Below, one piece after another: positions 54,672 to 64,000 of a stretch of DNA of 64,000 nucleotides. Origin of the DNA: Pseudomonas oleovorans subsp. oleovorans (GTDB lineage: Bacteria > Pseudomonadota > Gammaproteobacteria > Pseudomonadales > Pseudomonadaceae). The notes under the pieces were generated by a model. The model was not told the origin of the DNA. It made no database searches and saw only the letters and a list, made by a program, of their open reading frames with translations. How positions within the stretch are numbered: position 1 is the first letter of the stretch; each line of letters opens with the position of its first letter. The stretch covers positions 1 to 64,000 of the forward strand of contig NZ_NIUB01000005.1 of NCBI RefSeq assembly GCF_002197815.1, read 5' to 3'. The translations under genes were made by a program, and so were the position numbers.

Positions 54672-55727
54672 TCAGATGATTTCGGGGGTGCTGGTCTGTC
54701 CACTCTCCGCCGCCAGGCGGATGGCCTCGACCAGTGCTAGGGTACGACCGGCATCGGCGGCGCTGATCAGCGGCTGAGCCTGGCCTCGGGCAACTGCGAT
54801 GAAATGCAGCAACTGACGGCGCAAGGCTTCGCCGGCATCGAAACCTTCCTGCACCTGCAACAACGGCTGGTGCCAGCCGGCGCCGTCCTCGGCGTAATGC
54901 CAGCGCTTGAGCTGCGGAATGCTCAGGGCACCGCGCGTACCGGCGAGCAGGTAGCAGGGCTGGTCGGCCTGGCGCGGGTAGACAGGGTTCTCGCCGGAAT
55001 CCAGCTCCCAGCTCCAGGGCGCGGCAACGGCGTCGGAGCCAGTCAGGCTGCCCAGTGCGCCACCTTCGAATTGCAGCAGCACCACCGCGCTGTCCTCGTT
55101 GGCGAAGCCGCGCACGCCATTGCTGGTGATGGCTTGCACCTGGCGCACTTCACCGCACAGATGGCGCAGCAGGTCGAGGTCATGAATCAGGTTGGTCAGC
55201 AACATGCCGGCCCCGGCTTCGCGGCGCCAGGCAATGTCGTAGTAGCTGTCGGGCTTTTGCACCTGCCACAACGCGGTCACCGTGGTCAGTCGACCGAGAC
55301 TGCCCTGCTCGATCAGCTCGCGGGCGCGGGCGCGGGCGATCAATGGATTATGTCGACGATGGTGGCCAACCAGTACCGGCACACCTGAACGCTCGCTGGC
55401 AGCGACCAACTCACGCACCTCGTCCAGATGCACGCCCACCGGTTTCTCCAGGAGGACCGGTACGCAAGCGGCGATGCAATCGAGCGACGTGCTGACGTGC
55501 AGTGCGTTGGGGTTAGCGACGATCACCGCCTCGGGTCGCGCCTGCTCCAGCATCTGCAAGTGATCGGCGAAATACGGCACGCCGCATTCGGCCGCGAAGT
55601 CAGCCGCTTGCGGGCCTGGATCGGCGATGGCACAAAGTTGCGCCTCGGTCAGAGCCTGCAGGTGTTGGTAGTGCTGACGGCCCATGACACCGGCGCCGAT
55701 CAGGGCAATACGCAAAGGGGAAGTCAC
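54672..55727 (-). CDS. Gfo/Idh/MocA family oxidoreductase
   Basis: A 351-residue NAD(P)-dependent dehydrogenase. The N-terminal Rossmann motif is IALIGAGVMGRQHYQHLQAL; the middle carries the family EKP motif in VPVLLEKPVGVHLDEV and the ligand region NPLIARARELIEQGSLGRLTT-like sequence, with NLIHDLDLLRHLCGE containing the catalytic lysine/histidine neighbourhood. Such enzymes oxidise inositol, glucose, or related polyols. It is the first gene of the pair with the isomerase and lies near the quinate genes, so a cyclitol or quinate-type substrate is a reasonable guess, unproven. Confidence 0.88.
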   Translation of the reverse strand: MTSPLRIALIGAGVMGRQHYQHLQALTEAQLCAIADPGPQAADFAAECGVPYFADHLQMLEQARPEAVIVANPNALHVSTSLDCIAACVPVLLEKPVGVHLDEVRELVAASERSGVPVLVGHHRRHNPLIARARARELIEQGSLGRLTTVTALWQVQKPDSYYDIAWRREAGAGMLLTNLIHDLDLLRHLCGEVRQVQAITSNGVRGFANEDSAVVLLQFEGGALGSLTGSDAVAAPWSWELDSGENPVYPRQADQPCYLLAGTRGALSIPQLKRWHYAEDGAGWHQPLLQVQEGFDAGEALRRQLLHFIAVARGQAQPLISAADAGRTLALVEAIRLAAESGQTSTPEII

Positions 55728-56007
55728 GCGGCGATCCTCTTGTTGTCGTTCTCACGCAGGCGCACCCCATGCATCAGGCGCAGACCTTTTTAATATTTAG
55801 AACTCAGTTCCAAAATTTACGCAAGACGAAAATACAGAGGAGCTTTGCGCGGTACGGAAACGTCGTAGGGTGTGCCGTGCGCACCGAAACCGGCAAAGGA
55901 ATCGGATTCGACAGGCCGTAGCAGCGGCCTCCGCAGCGAATCACCGTGCTTCGCGGCTGAAGCCGCTCCTACAATGACGTGGGTGCGGGCGTGCCGTTTC
56001 TAGCCGA
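55728..56007. other. Gene-free stretch with REP sequence
   Basis: 280 bp between two minus-strand genes. It contains REP-like units at about 55919-55972 (ending TCGCGGCTGAAGCCGCTCCT) and a GTAGGGTGTGCCG stretch near 55865; the part next to the dehydrogenase gene (55785-55850) is AT-rich and probably holds its promoter. No further gene is visible. Confidence 0.6.
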
Positions 56008-56784
56008 TCAGGCGAACAACTCGGAGGCAGGGCTGGCAGCGGACAACTCGTCGGCAGCAGCCAGCAGATCTGCGGCCAGCTCGTGCATGCGCGCAAGCGG
56101 CAAACGTGCGCTCGGGCCGGCGATGCTGAGCACACCGATCACCCGACCATCACGCGGGTCACGCACTACTGCAGCCAGCGCTGCGGTGCCGATCGACGAA
56201 CTTTCCATGACCCAGGCATAACCCTGCTGACGCGCCAGAGCCAGGCGCTGCAGCAACTCCTGTTCGTTGCGTGGCGCATTTGGGCCGACGTCGGCAGGGT
56301 CGGCGATACCCTGCCGCGCCACCAACGCCAACGCTTCTGCATCGCTCATGCTGGCAAGCCAGGCGTGCCCGGATGCGGTGTAGAACAGCGGCGCGTCACG
56401 CCCCATGTCAGGGTCGTAGCGCAGGCCGGAACGGGCGCCCTGGCTCTTGGCAATCCAGGTTTGGCGCTCGCCCTCTATCACGCCAAGGCGTACCAGCTCG
56501 CCGCTGGTTTCGGCCAGGCCATCGAGAATCGGCTGCACCACATCAGCGCCGCTGTTGGTCAGATAGCGAAAGCCCAGCGCCACCAGTTTGGTGGAAAGCC
56601 GATAGCGACTGGTGAGCGCATCCTGGCGTACGTAACCCAGGCGAATCAGCTCGGCGAGCATGCGATGCGTGGCGCTCTTGGGAATATCCAGCTCATCGGC
56701 CAGAACCTGCATCTGCACGCCACGGGCGTCGCGAGTGAGGCTTTCGAGAAGGCTGAGCGCGCGTTCAATCTGACTGCCGGCCAT
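56008..56784 (-). CDS. IclR-family transcriptional regulator
   Basis: A 258-residue IclR-family regulator. The winged helix-turn-helix is at the start (MAGSQIERALSLLESLTRDARGVQMQVLADELDIPKSATHRMLAELIRLGYV) and the effector domain follows (AETSGELVRLGVIEGERQTWIAKSQGARSG, VRDPRDGRVIGVLSIAGPSARL). It is divergent from the TTT transporter operon, whose upstream region has IclR-like palindromes (56927-56943). Members of this family respond to aromatic acids (PcaR, PobR types). Likely target: the adjacent TTT operon, and perhaps the similar sites at 52810 and 62705. Confidence 0.9.
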   Translation of the reverse strand: MAGSQIERALSLLESLTRDARGVQMQVLADELDIPKSATHRMLAELIRLGYVRQDALTSRYRLSTKLVALGFRYLTNSGADVVQPILDGLAETSGELVRLGVIEGERQTWIAKSQGARSGLRYDPDMGRDAPLFYTASGHAWLASMSDAEALALVARQGIADPADVGPNAPRNEQELLQRLALARQQGYAWVMESSSIGTAALAAVVRDPRDGRVIGVLSIAGPSARLPLARMHELAADLLAAADELSAASPASELFA

Positions 56785-56909
56785 GAGAGAGTCCTGGAAA
56801 ATTTGCGCCGATTCTAAGAGACAAGCGCCCGCCGATGCGAGCCAGACGCACGCCTGCCTCTGGATGCAGGGACGCGGACGCGCGATACTGCCGACGCAAC
56901 GCGTAATGT

Positions 56910-56923
56910 ACTAACTGGTTCGT
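56910..56923. promoter_or_regulatory. TetR-type operator candidate upstream of TTT operon
   Basis: ACTAACTGGTTCGT matches ACTAACTAGTTAGT at 12 of 14 positions. It is followed four bases later by the IclR-type palindrome, the same order and almost the same spacing as at 52792-52826. Confidence 0.55.
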
Positions 56924-56926
56924 TCT

Positions 56927-56943
56927 TGTTCGGTTATCGAACA
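56927..56943. promoter_or_regulatory. IclR-type palindrome upstream of TTT operon
   Basis: TGTTCGGTTATCGAACA differs from the perfect palindrome at 52810-52826 by one base. A weaker second box (CCGTTTAGCGAA at 56949-56960) is centred about 20 bp further, two DNA turns away. Confidence 0.65.
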
Positions 56944-57082
56944 GAACCCCGTTTAGCGAATTGAAATGGCCAGCCTGGTCGGCTCACTATTCTGACCACG
57001 CCTGAAAACGAAGCGATCTTCTGCCTGGTGCATCACGCTTCGAATCTTTCAGCAGCCAATAAATATAAGAAGGTCAATTGTC

Positions 57083-57298
57083 ATGTCACAGCCTATGCAC
57101 CTGCGTGCCCCGGCCTCCCATGCCACAGCCAGGGCCACTCCTTGCCCGGCCACCAGCTCGTTGCTCGACGACTGGTCCTCCCTATCGACGCTAGCCATGC
57201 CCGTCCTCGCCCCTGCCTGTCATGACATGCACAGGAGCTTCCGGCCGCGCCTGATCAGCTCGCTGCTTGCCAGACTGCTACCTGCACGCAAAGCCTGA
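57083..57298 (+). CDS. Possible small leader-type protein
   Basis: A 71-codon frame with an AAGAAGG ribosome binding site nine bases before the ATG. It begins MSQPMHLRAPASHATARATP and ends in a basic stretch (LISSLLARLLPARKA). I recognise no family. It ends 40 bp before tctB on the same strand, so it might be a small upstream gene of the TTT operon or chance coding. Codon use is GC-rich as expected for both. Confidence 0.35.
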   Translation: MSQPMHLRAPASHATARATPCPATSSLLDDWSSLSTLAMPVLAPACHDMHRSFRPRLISSLLARLLPARKA

Positions 57299-57338
57299 CT
57301 CAGCCCCTTACCCTCCCCCATTCTGTCGGAGCGATAGC

Positions 57339-57809
57339 ATGAACAAGACAGACAAGATGCTGGTCGGCGAGCGCACGTTCTGCGCCCTGCTGCTGGTGTT
57401 CAGCCTGGTGATCTTCTACCTGGCCTACCAGATTTCCGGCTTCTCCTCGGCCAACTCTCCAGGCGCCTTTCCTATCGGCGTGGCGCTGGTAATGATCCTG
57501 TCGGCGGTGAAGATTGCCTTCGAACTGGTTGGCAAGGCACGCCCCGACTGCAGTGGCTGGCTCGATGCCTTCCAGCAGTTCCGTAGCCAGCATTTCCCCA
57601 GAGCTGTGCTGATCTTTGGCCTGCTGGCCGTGACGTACCTGGCGGCTATTCAGTGGGTCAGTTTCTACGTCAGTACCTTCCTTTTCCTGGTGCTGTCGAT
57701 CGTCTACCTGCGCAATGGCCGCGTTCTCAACGCCATCCTGATCGCAGCTGTGTTGCTGGTGCTGATCTATTTGCTGTTCAGCCTGGCCTTCAGCGTTTAC
57801 CTGCCATAA
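57339..57809 (+). CDS. tctB: Tripartite tricarboxylate transporter, small membrane subunit TctB
   Basis: A 156-residue protein with four hydrophobic helices (FCALLLVFSLVIFYLAYQI, GVALVMILSAVKIAF, AVLIFGLLAVTYLAAIQWVSFYVSTFLFLVLSIVYL and a last one). Size, topology and its place between the promoter and tctA define it as the small membrane subunit of a TTT system. The start MNKTDKMLVGERTF at 57339 is chosen for the hydrophilic N-terminus. Confidence 0.9.
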   Translation: MNKTDKMLVGERTFCALLLVFSLVIFYLAYQISGFSSANSPGAFPIGVALVMILSAVKIAFELVGKARPDCSGWLDAFQQFRSQHFPRAVLIFGLLAVTYLAAIQWVSFYVSTFLFLVLSIVYLRNGRVLNAILIAAVLLVLIYLLFSLAFSVYLP

Positions 57810-57822
57810 CGAGGCACCCGAG

Positions 57823-59337
57823 ATGAGCGATACCTTTTCCTACCTGCTGATGGCCTGGAGTGATCCGCAGCTGCTGATGCTGACTGCGCTGGGCACCTTT
57901 GCCGGCATCTATATCGGCGCCATCCCAGGCCTGTCGGTGACCATGGCAGTGTCCATCCTGGTGTCCTTCACCTTCTCCTGGGACGTCAACGACGCCCTGG
58001 CGCTGATCGTCGGCATCTTCATTGGCGGCGTTTACGGTGGCTCGCGCAGCGCCATCCTGCTGAACATCCCCGGCGCGCCCTCCTCAGTGGCCACGGCCTT
58101 CGATGGTTACCCACTGGCACAACAGGGCGAAGCCGGACGCGCCATCGGCCTGAGCACCGTAATGTCGGTGGTCGGCGGCATCGTCGGCACCATCATGCTC
58201 GCCAGTGCCGCACCGCTGATCGGCGATCTGGCTCTGCGGTTCGCTCCGCGCGACTACTTTCTGGTGGCGACCATCGGCCTGCTGCTGGTAGGCAGCCTAT
58301 CTGAAGGCTCACTGGCCAAGGGCATCTTCGCTGCAGCACTGGGTGCGATCATCGGTCTGGTAGGCATGGACCCGGTCACCGCCGAAGGGCGCTTCACGCT
58401 CGGCCAGGTCGAACTGATGGGCGGCATCCACTACGTGGTGCTGATGATCGGCCTGTTCGGCGTCGCCGAGGCCTTCTATCAATTGCATAACCTGGACAGC
58501 CCGGTGATTCGGCAGAAGGTCGACAAGATCCTGCCGTCCTTCGCCATGGTTCTGAAATTCCTGCCGCTGTCGATCCGCACCTCGATCATCGGCGTGGTGG
58601 TCGGCGTGTTGCCGGGCGTCGGCGGTGACATCGCTGCACTGATGGCCTACGACCATGCCAAGCGCACCGTGAAAAATCCGTCCAAACCATTCGGCAAGGG
58701 AGCCTACGAAGGCCTGGTCGCCCCGGAAACCGCCAACAGCGCAGCGGTCGGTGGCGCCTACGTGCCGATGCTGACTCTGGGCATGCCTGGCGACGCGGTT
58801 ACGGCGGTGATCATCGGCGCACTGGTCGTGCATGGTCTGAACCCCGGCCCGATGCTCATGGTAGAGAACCCGCACATTTTCTACTTCACCGTCGGCAACC
58901 TGCTGCTGGCCAACGTGTTTCTGATGATCTTCGGCCTGATGGGCATCAAGCTGTTCGCCAAGTTCGTCGAAATGCCCAAGGCCGTGCTGATCCCGCTGAT
59001 CCTGGTGCTCTGCGTGGTCGGGACCTACTCGATCAACAGCAGCATGACCGAGGTGTACTGGATGCTCGGCTTCGGTGTGCTCGGCTACCTGCTGAAGATC
59101 TTCGGCTTCCAGATGGGCCCGATCATCCTCGGCGCCATCCTCGGCCCGCTGATGGACACCTCGTATCGCCAGGCGATGTCCTCGGCCGGCGATCACCCGG
59201 GGGAGCTACTGCAGGGTCTGGTCACCAGCCCGCTGTCGCTGATCCTGACCAGTGCGGTAGTGCTGATTCTGCTGGGCAACACCCCGCTACTGAAGAAACT
59301 CAAGAGCAAGTTCAGCCCCGCCTCCACGCGCGGCTGA
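57823..59337 (+). CDS. tctA: Tripartite tricarboxylate transporter, large membrane subunit TctA
   Basis: A 504-residue membrane protein with about twelve helices. The family motifs are clear: GIYIGAIPGLSVTMAVSILV, FIGGVYGGSRSAILLNIPGAPSSVATAFDGYPLAQQGEA and LGMPGDAVTAVIIGALVVHGLNPGP. TctA forms the ion-coupled channel for a carboxylate brought by TctC. It is 13 bp after tctB. The gene neighbourhood suggests an aromatic or alicyclic acid as substrate, not citrate. Confidence 0.94.
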   Translation: MSDTFSYLLMAWSDPQLLMLTALGTFAGIYIGAIPGLSVTMAVSILVSFTFSWDVNDALALIVGIFIGGVYGGSRSAILLNIPGAPSSVATAFDGYPLAQQGEAGRAIGLSTVMSVVGGIVGTIMLASAAPLIGDLALRFAPRDYFLVATIGLLLVGSLSEGSLAKGIFAAALGAIIGLVGMDPVTAEGRFTLGQVELMGGIHYVVLMIGLFGVAEAFYQLHNLDSPVIRQKVDKILPSFAMVLKFLPLSIRTSIIGVVVGVLPGVGGDIAALMAYDHAKRTVKNPSKPFGKGAYEGLVAPETANSAAVGGAYVPMLTLGMPGDAVTAVIIGALVVHGLNPGPMLMVENPHIFYFTVGNLLLANVFLMIFGLMGIKLFAKFVEMPKAVLIPLILVLCVVGTYSINSSMTEVYWMLGFGVLGYLLKIFGFQMGPIILGAILGPLMDTSYRQAMSSAGDHPGELLQGLVTSPLSLILTSAVVLILLGNTPLLKKLKSKFSPASTRG

Positions 59338-59406
59338 CACACGAGCACCAACAGGTGTGCCCCGACCTTGACTGGGGCTCACAACAACAAGCGATGGAGA
59401 GTCCCG

Positions 59407-60408
59407 ATGTTCAAATCCCTTCTGACCGGCGCCGCCCTCGGCCTCAGCGCCCTGACTATGGCTCTGCCGGCCCATGCCGAATACCCCGAGCGCAGCATCC
59501 AGGCGGTCATTCCCTGGGGCGCCGGCGGTGCTACCGACAACGTCATGCGCAGCCTGACGCCCTACGTGGAAAAAGAACTGGGCGGCAAGTTCATCCTCAA
59601 CAACCGTCCGGGCGGCACCGCCGTGATCGGCAGCACCTTCGTCAAGACCCAGCGTCCTGACGGTTACACCGTCCTGCTCGGCGCAGAGAACCCGCAGCTG
59701 TACAAAGTGCTGAAACTGGCCGACTTCGACTACGCCGACTTCTACCCGGTGAGCATCATTGGCCAGAACGTGGTGGTGATCGCCGCCAACGCCGACGCGC
59801 CGTTCAACAACATGGCTGAGCTGATGGCTGCCGCCAAGGCCAACCCGGACACCCTGCGCATGGGTTCCACTGGTGCCGGCGGCTTACCGAGCACCGTCAG
59901 CGCGATGATCAACGCTGTGGACGAGCTGAAAGTGCGTGAAGTGACCTTCGGCGGCGACGGCCCCGGTATCACCGCACTGATGGGCAATCATATCGACTTC
60001 ATGCCGCTGAGCCTGGCCGCCGCGCGCGAGCTGGTACGCAGCGGCAAGCTCAAGGCCCTGGCCGTGTTCGCCACCGAGGAAACCCCGGAGCTGCCGGGCG
60101 TGGAGCCGATCACCAAGTCGCTGCCGGCCATCGCAGAGTACCTGCCGTGGGGTCCGTTCTGGGGCGCCTTCGTACGCAAGGACACCCCGGATGACGTCAA
60201 GCAGAAGCTGGTCGATGCCTACGCCAAGGCCGTGGCCAATCCCGAGTTCCAGGGCTTCCTGAAGAACTTCGGTGCACAGAGCCTGAACCTCAACGGCGCC
60301 GAAGCCGAGGAGTTCCTCAAGCGCTGGCAGTCGGTCACCACCTGGTCGATGTACAAGGCCAAGGCCATCGAGATCTCCCCGGACTCGGTCGGCATCGCCA
60401 AGCCCTGA
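59407..60408 (+). CDS. tctC: Tripartite tricarboxylate transporter substrate-binding protein TctC
   Basis: A 333-residue periplasmic binding protein (Bug family). A signal peptide ends at PAHA, then YPERSIQAVIPWGAGGATDNVMRSLTPYVEKELGGKFILNNRPGGTAVIG is the standard opening with two carboxylate-binding loops, and KTQRPDGYTVLLG and GSTGAGGLPSTVSAM follow. It delivers a carboxylate to TctAB. The order tctB-tctA-tctC has the binding protein last. Start at 59407 fits the signal peptide; a start 13 codons upstream does not. Confidence 0.94.
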   Translation: MFKSLLTGAALGLSALTMALPAHAEYPERSIQAVIPWGAGGATDNVMRSLTPYVEKELGGKFILNNRPGGTAVIGSTFVKTQRPDGYTVLLGAENPQLYKVLKLADFDYADFYPVSIIGQNVVVIAANADAPFNNMAELMAAAKANPDTLRMGSTGAGGLPSTVSAMINAVDELKVREVTFGGDGPGITALMGNHIDFMPLSLAAARELVRSGKLKALAVFATEETPELPGVEPITKSLPAIAEYLPWGPFWGAFVRKDTPDDVKQKLVDAYAKAVANPEFQGFLKNFGAQSLNLNGAEAEEFLKRWQSVTTWSMYKAKAIEISPDSVGIAKP

Positions 60409-60461
60409 TTCCCGCCTACGGGTGCCTTCGGCGCCCGCCTTCCTTTCGCCTGCATCGCTGC

Positions 60462-62653
<2,192 letters not shown>

Positions 62654-62704
62654 TGAGCGATATTCGCCCAAGGCCTTCCAAGCAGGCTTCGGGCACACGC
62701 AATT

Positions 62705-62741
62705 CGTTCGTTTATCGCACACTAAGTCGTTAATCGAATTG
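62705..62741. promoter_or_regulatory. Double IclR-type box upstream of TRAP genes
   Basis: CGTTCGTTTATCGCACA (62705-62721) agrees with the palindrome at 52810 at 14 of 17 positions, and TCGTTAATCGAA (62727-62738) is a second degenerate copy about 20 bp further on. The same two-box spacing occurs before the TTT operon. Both are followed by GAATTGAA-like sequence. It lies 120-155 bp before the TRAP binding-protein gene. Confidence 0.5.
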
Positions 62742-62859
62742 AATAGCCCCTCGCTAACTCGCACCATGCGAACAGCGAATCCTAGCGGCAGCAGTATTGC
62801 AGCCGAGTTTGGCTGTACCTGAGTCGCCTACTAACAATGAATAAGAAAGGACATTTGCG

Positions 62860-63912
62860 ATGCACAAGCTTTCCAAGGCTTTGCTGACGCTGCTTGCCAC
62901 CAGCGTCATGACCTGGGCCAACGCCGACGAGGCCGAGGTCACCCTCAAGGTTCACCACTTCCTGCCGGCGCACTCGGTGACCCAGGCCGACTTTCTCAAG
63001 CCCTGGGCAGAGAAGATCACCGCCGAATCCAATGGTCGGATCCAGTTTCAGTTCTACCCTTCCATGCAGTTGGGCGGCACCCCGCCGCAACTGATCGACC
63101 AGGCGCGTGACGGCGTCGCCGACATCGTCTGGACCCTGCCTGGCTACACCAGCGGCCGCTTCCCGCTGGCATCGGCATTCGAGATGCCGTTCATGAGCCG
63201 CTCTTCGGAAGCCAGCAGCCAGGCCATGTGGGATTTCCTCGAAGCCCACGGGCAGAAGGAGTTCGCCGACGTGCATCTGCTCGCGACTCACCTGACCGAT
63301 GGCGCGCTGCTGCACACAGTGAAGAAACCGGTGCGTAGTCTGGCCGACTTCCGTGGCCTGAAACTGCGCTCGGCCAACCGCATCTCCACCAAGCTGATCT
63401 CCATGCTCGGTGCCACCCCGGTGGCCATGCCGGTACCGCAGGTGCCGGAAGCGCTGTCCAAGGGTGTGGTCGACGGCGCCGTGCTGCCCTGGGACGTGGT
63501 CCCTGCACTGAAGCTGCAGGAACTGGTCAAGTACCACACCGAAATGGCGCCGGGTCAGCCAGCGTTGATGCACACCGCGCTGGTACTGGCGATGAACCCG
63601 GCCAAGTACGCCAGCCTGCCCGATGACCTGCGCAAGATCATCGACGCCAACAGCGGTCGTGAGCTCTCACGCCAGGCCGGCCATATCTGGGATACCAACG
63701 TGATCGAGACCGGGCACAAGCTGGCGCAATCGCGTGGCAACGAGATCTATGTACTGCCCACCGAAGAACAGGCCAAGTGGATGGCCATCGGCCGCAAGCT
63801 GGACAACGACTGGATCAAGGAAGTCGAGAGCAAGGGCAACGACAACGGTGCTGCGCTGCTGCAAGAAGTGCGCGACCTGATCGAAAGCTACAACGCCAAG
63901 CTGCCGCACTGA
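62860..63912 (+). CDS. TRAP transporter substrate-binding protein (DctP family)
   Basis: A 350-residue periplasmic solute-binding protein of the DctP family. A signal peptide (LSKALLTLLATSVMTWANA) is followed by VTLKVHHFLPAHSVTQADFLKPWAEKITAESNGRIQFQFYPSMQLGG, the typical start, and the arginine region LADFRGLKLRSANRISTKLISMLGATPVAMPVPQVPEALSKGVVDGAV that grips a carboxylate. A membrane-subunit gene begins 58 bp downstream and is cut by the window edge. With the pob genes beside it, 4-hydroxybenzoate or a related aromatic acid is the likely cargo, unproven. Confidence 0.93.
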   Translation: MHKLSKALLTLLATSVMTWANADEAEVTLKVHHFLPAHSVTQADFLKPWAEKITAESNGRIQFQFYPSMQLGGTPPQLIDQARDGVADIVWTLPGYTSGRFPLASAFEMPFMSRSSEASSQAMWDFLEAHGQKEFADVHLLATHLTDGALLHTVKKPVRSLADFRGLKLRSANRISTKLISMLGATPVAMPVPQVPEALSKGVVDGAVLPWDVVPALKLQELVKYHTEMAPGQPALMHTALVLAMNPAKYASLPDDLRKIIDANSGRELSRQAGHIWDTNVIETGHKLAQSRGNEIYVLPTEEQAKWMAIGRKLDNDWIKEVESKGNDNGAALLQEVRDLIESYNAKLPH

Positions 63913-63970
63913 TCGTTAACCCTCGTTGTGTTGGCCGGCACCTGCGGTGCCGGTCTTGCGGAGTTCTCTC

Positions 63971-64000
63971 ATGATCGAAAACCCTGCCTTGCCCGGGCAG
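63971..64000 (+). CDS. Start of TRAP transporter membrane subunit (partial)
   Basis: Only the first ten codons (MIENPALPGQ) lie inside the window, after a GGAG ribosome binding site seven bases before the ATG. Following a DctP gene, the expected product is the small permease subunit (DctQ type). Identity rests on position only. Confidence 0.5.
   Translation, partial: MIENPALPGQ

Larger units (their letters stand above)
56785..57082. other. Regulatory intergenic region upstream of the TTT operon
   Basis: Approximately 300 bp before a short possible leader gene. It carries the TetR-type and IclR-type operator candidates at 56910-56943, a second degenerate IclR-like box at about 56949-56960, and an AT-rich part around 57055-57070. 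Nothing else coding is seen. Confidence 0.55.

Overview
The window is a GC-rich chromosomal segment of a Pseudomonas, probably from the P. mendocina / P. oleovorans side of the genus. The reasons are the gene order ydcF - zinc-ribbon gene / leuS-lptE-holA-arfA-sltB3-lipA / lipB-ybeD-dacC-rlpA-mltB-rodA-mrdA-rlmH-rsfS-nadD-proA, which follows the P. aeruginosa PA3987-PA4007 neighbourhood, a Pseudomonas-type fused QuiC, and Pseudomonas-style REP palindromes. The species call is inference. No rRNA, tRNA or CRISPR array was seen.

Layout. (1) 1-177: 5' end of a group II intron on the minus strand, lying just after the ydcF terminator-like hairpin and running out of the window. (2) 0.2-19.3 kb: core housekeeping genes: tRNA charging, LPS assembly, replication clamp loading, ribosome rescue, lipoate metabolism, and one long minus-strand run for peptidoglycan elongation, ribosome maturation, NAD and proline synthesis. 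A small MITE-like insertion with REP sequences sits between lipA and lipB. (3) 19.5-30 kb: DNA repair, a DedA-PAP2 fusion, a LrgAB-type pair, a MaoC dehydratase, a lipoprotein joining MORN repeats to a C13 caspase-like peptidase, and a FixJ/FixL-like two-component pair. (4) 30.3-35.3 kb: an acyl-CoA ligase, an SLC23-type permease and an acyl-CoA dehydrogenase, divergent from the histidine kinase across a palindrome. (5) 35.4-43.3 kb: metallo-hydrolase, YbaK, YceK-like lipoprotein, ubiX, mpl, GNAT, a kinase/phosphatase fusion that has lost both active sites, mtfA and ppa. (6) 43.3-48.5 kb: a decayed accessory patch with a broken integrase, an intact GAF-GGDEF protein, a frameshifted alpha/beta hydrolase, a PaaI-type thioesterase, a frameshifted GlxA-type regulator and a small zinc-ribbon gene with an internal stop. 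(7) 48.6-64 kb: a quinate/shikimate and 4-hydroxybenzoate catabolic region.

In region 7, AroQ converts 3-dehydroquinate to 3-dehydroshikimate, a shikimate/quinate dehydrogenase-family enzyme feeds the same intermediates, QuiC converts dehydroshikimate to protocatechuate, and PobA converts 4-hydroxybenzoate to protocatechuate. A DMT carrier, a tripartite tricarboxylate (TTT) transporter and a TRAP transporter are candidates for uptake. TetR-, IclR- and AraC-family regulators lie among them. Two recurring palindromic motifs, one close to ACTAACTAGTTAGT and one close to TGTTCGATTATCGAACA, lie before the aroQ operon, quiC, the TTT operon and the TRAP operon. They suggest one shared regulon, with two of the promoters carrying an almost identical composite module of about 37 bp. 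This regulon, the double pseudo-enzyme, the MORN-peptidase lipoprotein and the hairpin inside arfA are the points most worth a second look.
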